Source: Strongyloides papillosus (Eukaryota > Nematoda > Chromadorea > Rhabditida > Strongyloididae). Taken from it: 64,000 nucleotides of DNA. This document shows positions 58,769-64,000 of this stretch, in pieces. Made by a program: the position numbers and the translations under genes. The notes under the pieces were generated by a model. That model worked only from the letters and a program-made list of their open reading frames with translations. It was not told where the DNA came from and searched no databases. Location of the stretch: contig SRSI01000009.1 in assembly GCA_005656395.1 (NCBI GenBank), positions 62,001-126,000 of the forward strand, written 5' to 3'. Numbering within the stretch: the stretch's first letter is position 1; each line of letters begins with the position of its first letter.

Positions 58769-58937
58769 TCATTTTTATGATATATATATAATATATTATA
58801 TTCACTTAAATTTTTTATCACTTTGATTTGTAATATATTTACAAAATATTTAAATTTTTATATTTAGTAAAGACTTATATTCTCCAATTTTTATTTGACA
58901 ATGTTTTTTGTTGTCATTTTTTTCCCTTAATCAAGAT
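58769..58937 (+). promoter_or_regulatory. Short gap between WDR7 and the REEP-MSP gene
   Basis: 169 bp between same-strand genes, starting with an AT dinucleotide-rich 3' UTR-like stretch. It ends in a T-rich run and ATCAAG just before the downstream ATG. It could be an operon gap or a compact promoter. Confidence 0.35.
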
Positions 58938-60017
58938 ATGTTTGAAGAGTATTTTGAGGACATTTGTTGGTGTTTTGAGGCAAATTCTTTATTTTTCGCC
59001 AAAATTATTCGGATTATCTCAACGAAACTGAAGACACGCCCCAGGAAGGTAGCCACAATTGTTGTATTGTTAAGTTGTTTTTTGTTGGTAAATCCTAATA
59101 CAGCAAAAAGTGTCTCTAATATTATTTTACTTGTACCAGTTATTACTATTTCTTTATTTCCTTCACAAAATACGATAGAGTTTGATAATAATGATATTTT
59201 TTTGTATTGGTAAGTAGATGATATAATAAGATTAATTAGAAAATATTTTAGGAGCCTTTACTCAATTATGTCAATATTTGATCCACTATTTCAAATGTCG
59301 ACACCATTATATTATCTCTTAAAAGTATTTGCAATCTCAACCATTTATCTTAGACCGTTTAAATTCGGAAATGTTTTGAAAACAGTAGTTTTGAGGAAAA
59401 TAGACATCGTTGGAAAAGTAACTGAACGTCATTTTGATAAAATAATTGATAAATGTGTAAAAGCAACACAAAGTGATCAAATGTTGACAGCAATTTGTAA
59501 ATGTGATTCTATAACCTCAAAAGTATCGAAAAAATCTTCAAGTAGCAAAAGGAACACTAAGGTTTCTAAAGTTTCAGAGAGTAGTACTAACTATGAAGAT
59601 TTAAAAAAAGACTTTTATTCAACCCCATTCAATGAAAAATCAACGAATATATTATTCAGAAGTGCTGGTGACCTGGCTTTTTCTGTTGATAAATACCTTT
59701 CGTTTGCAAAAAGTTTCACAAGAGAAATTTCAGAAAATGTATATGTTAAAAATTTAAATTCATTAAATCCAATAATTTTTAATATAAAGAGTAATGCTCC
59801 AAACTTTGTAAGCGCAAATCCAGGAAGAGGAATTATAGAACCAGAAGAAACATTGATTATAAGTATGACTCTTAAACCGTTTCCACCAGATTTTAAACTT
59901 AATTCATTTATCATTGTTATTGAATACAACATTGCTCCTATTGGAACAAATACCTTCTCTTCCCAACTTATTGATGGTCGTTGTAGAAAAATTTTTAAAC
60001 TAAGACATTATTTATAA
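58938..60017 (+). CDS. REEP/DP1-type membrane protein fused to an MSP domain, 345 aa
   Basis: Exons 58938-59209 and 59252-60017 join in phase 2, splitting the Trp of YW-SLYSIM. The first 145 residues look like the TB2/DP1/HVA22 (REEP) family: an amphipathic start, two hydrophobic hairpins (about 42-76 and 91-128), then LYSIMSIFDPLFQMSTPLYY, LLKVFAISTIYLRPF and GNVLKTVVLRKI, which line up with the YW...YYMLKC...RP segment of REEP5. A ~90-residue Ser/Lys-rich linker follows. From about 240 to the end is a major-sperm-protein/VAP fold: NVYVKNLNSLNPIIFNIKSN, APNFVSANPGRGIIEPEETL, then ISMTLKPF. REEPs bend ER membrane; MSP domains bind partners or, in VAP, FFAT motifs. I know of no REEP-MSP fusion. 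The REEP call is weaker (short match) than the MSP call. Confidence 0.75.
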
Positions 60018-61030
60018 ACTTTAATTTTTCAATAATATACTTTTGTCAAACGTTATTTCATTTATTGAGCAAAAATTACATTTTAAATAATAAAGTTATT
60101 TCACATAACAGTGTTCTTTAATTAAAAATAATTTTTTTTGGAAATTTTCTACATTCCATTTACAAAAAATTGATCTATTTTATATAACAATTTCAAAAAA
60201 GTCAATTAAAAATGATGAAATCATATGTTGTTTGTAAATTACCTACCTTTACTCTAAAAAGCGAATATGTTTTTAATTACAGTGTGATTACTTTGTAATG
60301 TGTTTATTAAAAAACAATTTATTACAGCACCTTTATTATTTTTATAATAAACATTTAAAACCATTTTCTAGTACAAGTAATTTTAAAAGATTTAAAGATG
60401 TAATAAAAATTTTGTATTATTCGGTGAAACATATTTTTAAGATTTCAAAAGTTACAGATTAACTCCATATTCATTGAATATCCTTACTCAACTAGTTTGA
60501 ACAGAATTACAAAAGATCTCGTTTAAAATTACCCTAAAATAGTAAAAGATTATGCATTATCAATGTAATTTCCATACAAAACGCTTTTGAAAAATTTATA
60601 TATACTTCAAAAATAAATAAGAACTTAATATGCCATAATTAATATCTTAATGTATGTTAATTGAGGTTATTATTTTACCAAAGAATAAATATTATTTTTA
60701 TCCTTTATTCTTATTATTATATAAAACGATTATACAAATAAATAATATTTTTTAAAGAGATCAAAGGAAAATAAATCTAATTTCATAAAAAAGAGTGTTT
60801 TTTTAATATTTTGAGCATCAAAATCCAATTTTTTTATAAACCTCTCTCAATTATAATATGATGTTATTTGATGAATAATATCACTATATAAACTAGTTTT
60901 GTTTCAAATAAAGTTGATTTTTAATAATTGAATATAGCCAACCCTTTTGTGATTAGTATTGCAGCCTTTATACCTTAAAAAGTTTAGCATAGAAATTTTT
61001 AATCATATTTATTTTTAATAAAGTTTAGAA
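60018..61030. other. Intergenic, 1.0 kb
   Basis: AT-rich sequence between the REEP-MSP gene and the esterase (both +). It should contain the 3' UTR and the esterase promoter. No other feature was seen. Confidence 0.55.
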
Positions 61031-62347
61031 ATGATTTTTTTACCACAAGTACCTAAAGACATATGTAATAGAAATGTAATATCAGTTCTAGAATTTGTTA
61101 TTCGTCTTGGAAATGAGTATTTGGTAAGTAATTTAACAACTTTATTATCTAAAATTTATAGGGAAGTGTTGTTGAGGCCGTTGGGGGACCGGAAAAAAGA
61201 AATGAATGGATCCGTCTATTAGCTAGTTCCTTCATAATTTTCCAAGCAACACAACCTTTCAAAAAGCATTTAAAAATATCCACACATACTTTTGGAGGAA
61301 CACCATGTAGAGTTTATACTCCAATGGATAAGTATAAAAAAACCGATGCGTGTATCATCTATGTTCATGGCGGAGCATGGTGCATATTAAAGGCTCATCA
61401 TTTTGATTATATCATGTCAGCATTTGTTAAAAATTGCGGTTGTACAATTATATCAATAGATTATACCTTAGCACCAGACAAAATTTTCCCCAATAGTTTT
61501 AATGAATGTTGGAATGCAATTGAAGATATATGTGAAAATTTCCATGAAAGTTTAAAGATTGATAAAGGAAAGATAGCAATTTTTGGTGATAGTGCAGGGG
61601 GAAATATAGCTGCTGCATTAGCACTAAAATCCTCTAGAACAGGTAAAAACTATTTCAAGGTTAGTGCATTATAGAACAAAATTTTTCTGGTTGTCAATTC
61701 CCACAACTGGTATATTTTATCAGAAAATAACATTAAATTTATGATTAATTTATAACCTTCTTCAAAAAATATGTTTAATAGATATTTTTTTCTTATCATT
61801 ACTTTTATTTTAGTGTCAGATTTTAGTCTACCCTGTAACATCGTGTTTGGACTTTCAAAATTCAAGTTACAAAGAGTATTATAAAGAGTATAATGGAACT
61901 GGATTGTTAAATCCTGAGGGTATGGCAAGGTGGATGCTTTTATACTTAGGTATACCAGCCACAAAAAGTAATGTTAAAAAGGTTATGAAAAACCAACACA
62001 TTAGTGAGCAATTAAAAAAAGATTTCATGTTAAAAAGTGAATGTTTAAATGGTTGTGATAAACAATTAAGTGAAGCATTTGAAATATTTGCAAGAAATCC
62101 AGATTTTTGTCCTATACTGTCAAATGACTTACATCTACTACCAAAAACACTAATTATAACGTCAGGTTTTGATATCTGTCGTGATGAAGGGATAGAATAT
62201 TACGAAAAATTACAAAAAGCTGGCGTTAATGTAGAATGGAAACACTTCCCAACATCTTTTCACGGTATCTTAAATCTTGCTGGTAGTAAAACACAGAAAA
62301 CTGTTAAAAGAAAAATTAATGAATTCTGTGAAAAACAATTGTTTTAA
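61031..62347 (+). CDS. Hormone-sensitive-lipase-type esterase (AADAC family), 374 aa
   Basis: Exons 61031-61123, 61162-61659 and 61814-62347 join in phase 0 each time. The family's oxyanion motif HGGAW is at about residue 100. The nucleophile GDSAGG (Ser about 175), the acid in GFDICRDEG (Asp about 317) and the His in SFHGI (about 347) make a complete triad. GGPEKRNEWIRLLAS, APDKIFPN and CQILVYPVTSCLDF are typical of arylacetamide deacetylase and neutral cholesterol ester hydrolase. Unlike those enzymes it has no N-terminal membrane anchor: the first 30 residues are only moderately hydrophobic, so a soluble or peripherally bound form is likely. An acceptor-like AAAGTTTAG lies 2 nt before the ATG. 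It is 145 bp upstream of WDR36 on the same strand. Confidence 0.9.
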
Positions 62348-62492
62348 GTAATTTTAGTATTAATAAATAATATTTTATACTTTACACATATTAAGATACT
62401 TACTTTACCAATTTCTCTTCTTATACAGAAAATATTTAACCCATAGTTTAATTTAAATGTTTTTCTTCATGTAATTTAACTTTAAAAGAAAT
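62348..62492 (+). promoter_or_regulatory. Short gap between the esterase and WDR36
   Basis: 145 bp between same-strand genes, AT-rich, with AAAG four bases before the downstream ATG region. An operon gap or a compact promoter are both possible. Confidence 0.35.
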
Positions 62493-64000
62493 ATGTCAGA
62501 AGAATATCGTCATATTTTTTCTCCAGCTCGTATAGTTGGTCAGGTATGTACTGGTGTCCCGTTTGCCACAGAATATGAGCCAAATTGTTCAAGAATCGGT
62601 GTGGCTTACATACCTGTTGAAAATACCATAAATGTATATAGTTTGCGTCCAGTTAAATTCAGGCACAATACAACACCATGTAAAAATGTTATTACTCATG
62701 TTGCTGTACATAAAAGAAAATTATACGTTGTCAGTGGAGATGAATTATTAGTTTATGAACAAAAAAAATTGGTATAGTTTTTTATTTTTAAAATTATTTA
62801 TTTATATTTTATTGTAGTGTATCAAAACTTTGAAGTTAGAGGGATCTGTTGTTAGTCTTGTTCCATTAGGACGTGTTTTAAATATTGTTTTCACAAATGG
62901 TGACATCATCACATATGATTTGGATGATTTTGAAGTTCTATCAACTTTTTCTTCACCAGAAGACTTTGTACCTACTGTTGCTATACATCCACATACATAT
63001 GAGAATAAAATTTTAATTGGTTCTGATTGTGGTAAAGTTCGCCTTATAAATGTAAAAAAGAGCAAATTAGTCCATGAATTTCAAAGAATTAAAATGTCAA
63101 ATTCTAAGATTACAAGTATGACTCAATCTCCAGCTATTGATGTTATTGCTTTTGGATTTTTCTGTGGATTGATAACCCTTAGAAATATTAAACTTGATGA
63201 AATTCTCATGACTTTCCAACAAGATGGTTTAATAACAGGAATTACTTTTAGAAGCGATGGTGTTGATTCTATGATCACAGCATCTGATGATGGTTCGATC
63301 GCTGTTTGGGATTTGAATAATCAAAGTCTTGTTGGAATTACCACAGCAGCTCATGAAGGAAAGATTGTAAAAATTGAGGCATTGAATGGTCAACCATTTT
63401 TACTTTCATCGGGGGATGATAACAAAATTGTAAAGTGGTCATTTGATGAAAATCAATGTCTTCCAGAACCACACACCGTTATTGAAGGTCATGGAAAAGA
63501 AATGACATATGTTAAGTATTTGGATGATAGAATAATGATATCATCATCATTAGATGGAACATTACGACGAAACAGTGCTAAGGGACCGTTGTTTTTTAAA
63601 AGAATGGGACGTGGAGAGTATAAAAAGAAGAAATATCTTATCAATGATAACTACCAAAGAACGTTGTATAATCCAATAGTTGAAATTGCTGGAAACTTGG
63701 CTAGAGAATCTGTCTGGGATAATATAATATGTAGGCATTTGGAATCTCCTTTTGTTAGTTGTTGGAATACAATGAAAGATACTCAAGGAAAACGTCTATT
63801 GTTTCAAGATACTTTTTTCAATAACCCAGTTTATGCTGGTATTGTAGCTACATCAATTTGTATTTCAAATTGTGGAAATCTAGCATTTGTTGGATATTCT
63901 ACTGGTCACGTTAATTGTTATAACATTCAATCAGGAAATTATAAATTTTCATTTGTTGATAAATCATTAGGTGATAAAAATGTTGCTATTCAAGGATCAG
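62493..64000 (+). CDS. WDR36: WDR36 / UTP21, U3 snoRNP WD40 protein, N-terminal part
   Basis: UTP21/WDR36 is part of the small-subunit processome that matures 18S rRNA in the nucleolus. Exon 1 is 62493-62771 and exon 2 runs from 62818 off the right edge, joined in phase 0 (GTATAG...ATTGTAG). About 487 residues are visible. They include the start SEEYRHIFSPARIVGQVCTGVPFA-like sequence and a run of WD repeats: PTVAIHPHTYENKILIGSDCG, ITASDDGSIAVWDL, AAHEGKIVKI, SSGDDNKIVKWSF and SSSLDGTLR. The UTP21-specific insert VWDNIICRHL...CWNTMKDTQGKR follows, then NCGNLAFVGYSTGHVNCYNIQSG. This insert separates it from generic WD40 proteins. The C-terminal UTP21 domain lies outside the window. Confidence 0.94.

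Overview
The window is nuclear DNA of a small-genome nematode. The sequence is very AT-rich. Introns are mostly about 40-60 nt, with GTAAGT-like donors and T-rich stretches ending in AG. Many start codons lie 5-35 nt after an intron-type acceptor that has no matching upstream exon, as expected for spliced-leader trans-splicing. The best-matching families are nematode-typical (UNC-112/kindlin, a NAS-type EGF-CUB-TSP1 astacin, an MSP domain, orphan rhodopsin-like GPCRs). AT content, short sparse introns and family mix suggest a Strongyloides-like clade IV worm; this is inference and no marker gene settles it. No tRNA, rRNA, CRISPR array or intact mobile element was seen.

Layout, left: CCT8 (-, cut by the left edge); a small orphan membrane protein (+, 2.0-2.5 kb); unc-112/kindlin (-, 2.7-4.9 kb); a 3.5 kb non-coding stretch; a DESI2-type peptidase (+, 8.4-9.4 kb); TTLL5-like glutamylase (+) converging on BUD31 (-); a HAD-like protein (-); an M13 neprilysin (-, 15.5-17.8 kb); a type-B carboxylesterase (+, 18.8-20.7 kb).

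Middle: two distantly related orphan GPCRs (+, 22.7-24.1 and 28.1-29.3 kb) separated by a 4 kb gene-free block; a four-KH FUBP-family protein (-); the astacin (-); an MCFD2-like EF-hand protein (-); an orphan Cys-rich secreted protein (+); TATDN1 (+); bifunctional UMPS (+) followed by a separate single-domain OPRT copy (+); CDC73 (-).

Right: remains of an apparently decayed gene (-, 47.6-48.6 kb); CHK1 (+); EXOSC9 and PFDN5 (-, close together in one orientation); WDR7/rabconnectin-3 beta (+) with the TFIIE-beta gene nested antisense in its first coding intron; a protein joining a REEP/DP1-type membrane domain to an MSP domain (+); an AADAC/HSL-type esterase (+); and WDR36/UTP21 (+, cut by the right edge).

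Most genes are conserved housekeeping functions: protein folding (CCT8, PFDN5), transcription and RNA processing (CDC73, TFIIE-beta, BUD31, EXOSC9, WDR36, FUBP), pyrimidine synthesis (UMPS and OPRT), checkpoint control (CHK1) and vesicle acidification or trafficking (WDR7, MCFD2). Three same-strand pairs with 145-169 bp gaps (PFDN5-EXOSC9, WDR7-REEP/MSP, esterase-WDR36) could be operons. The least ordinary items are the REEP-MSP fusion, the tandem OPRT copy with an altered PRPP loop, the nested TFIIE-beta gene and the decayed Ig-like locus. All exon junctions given here were read by eye from splice signals and reading frame; none is backed by transcripts.
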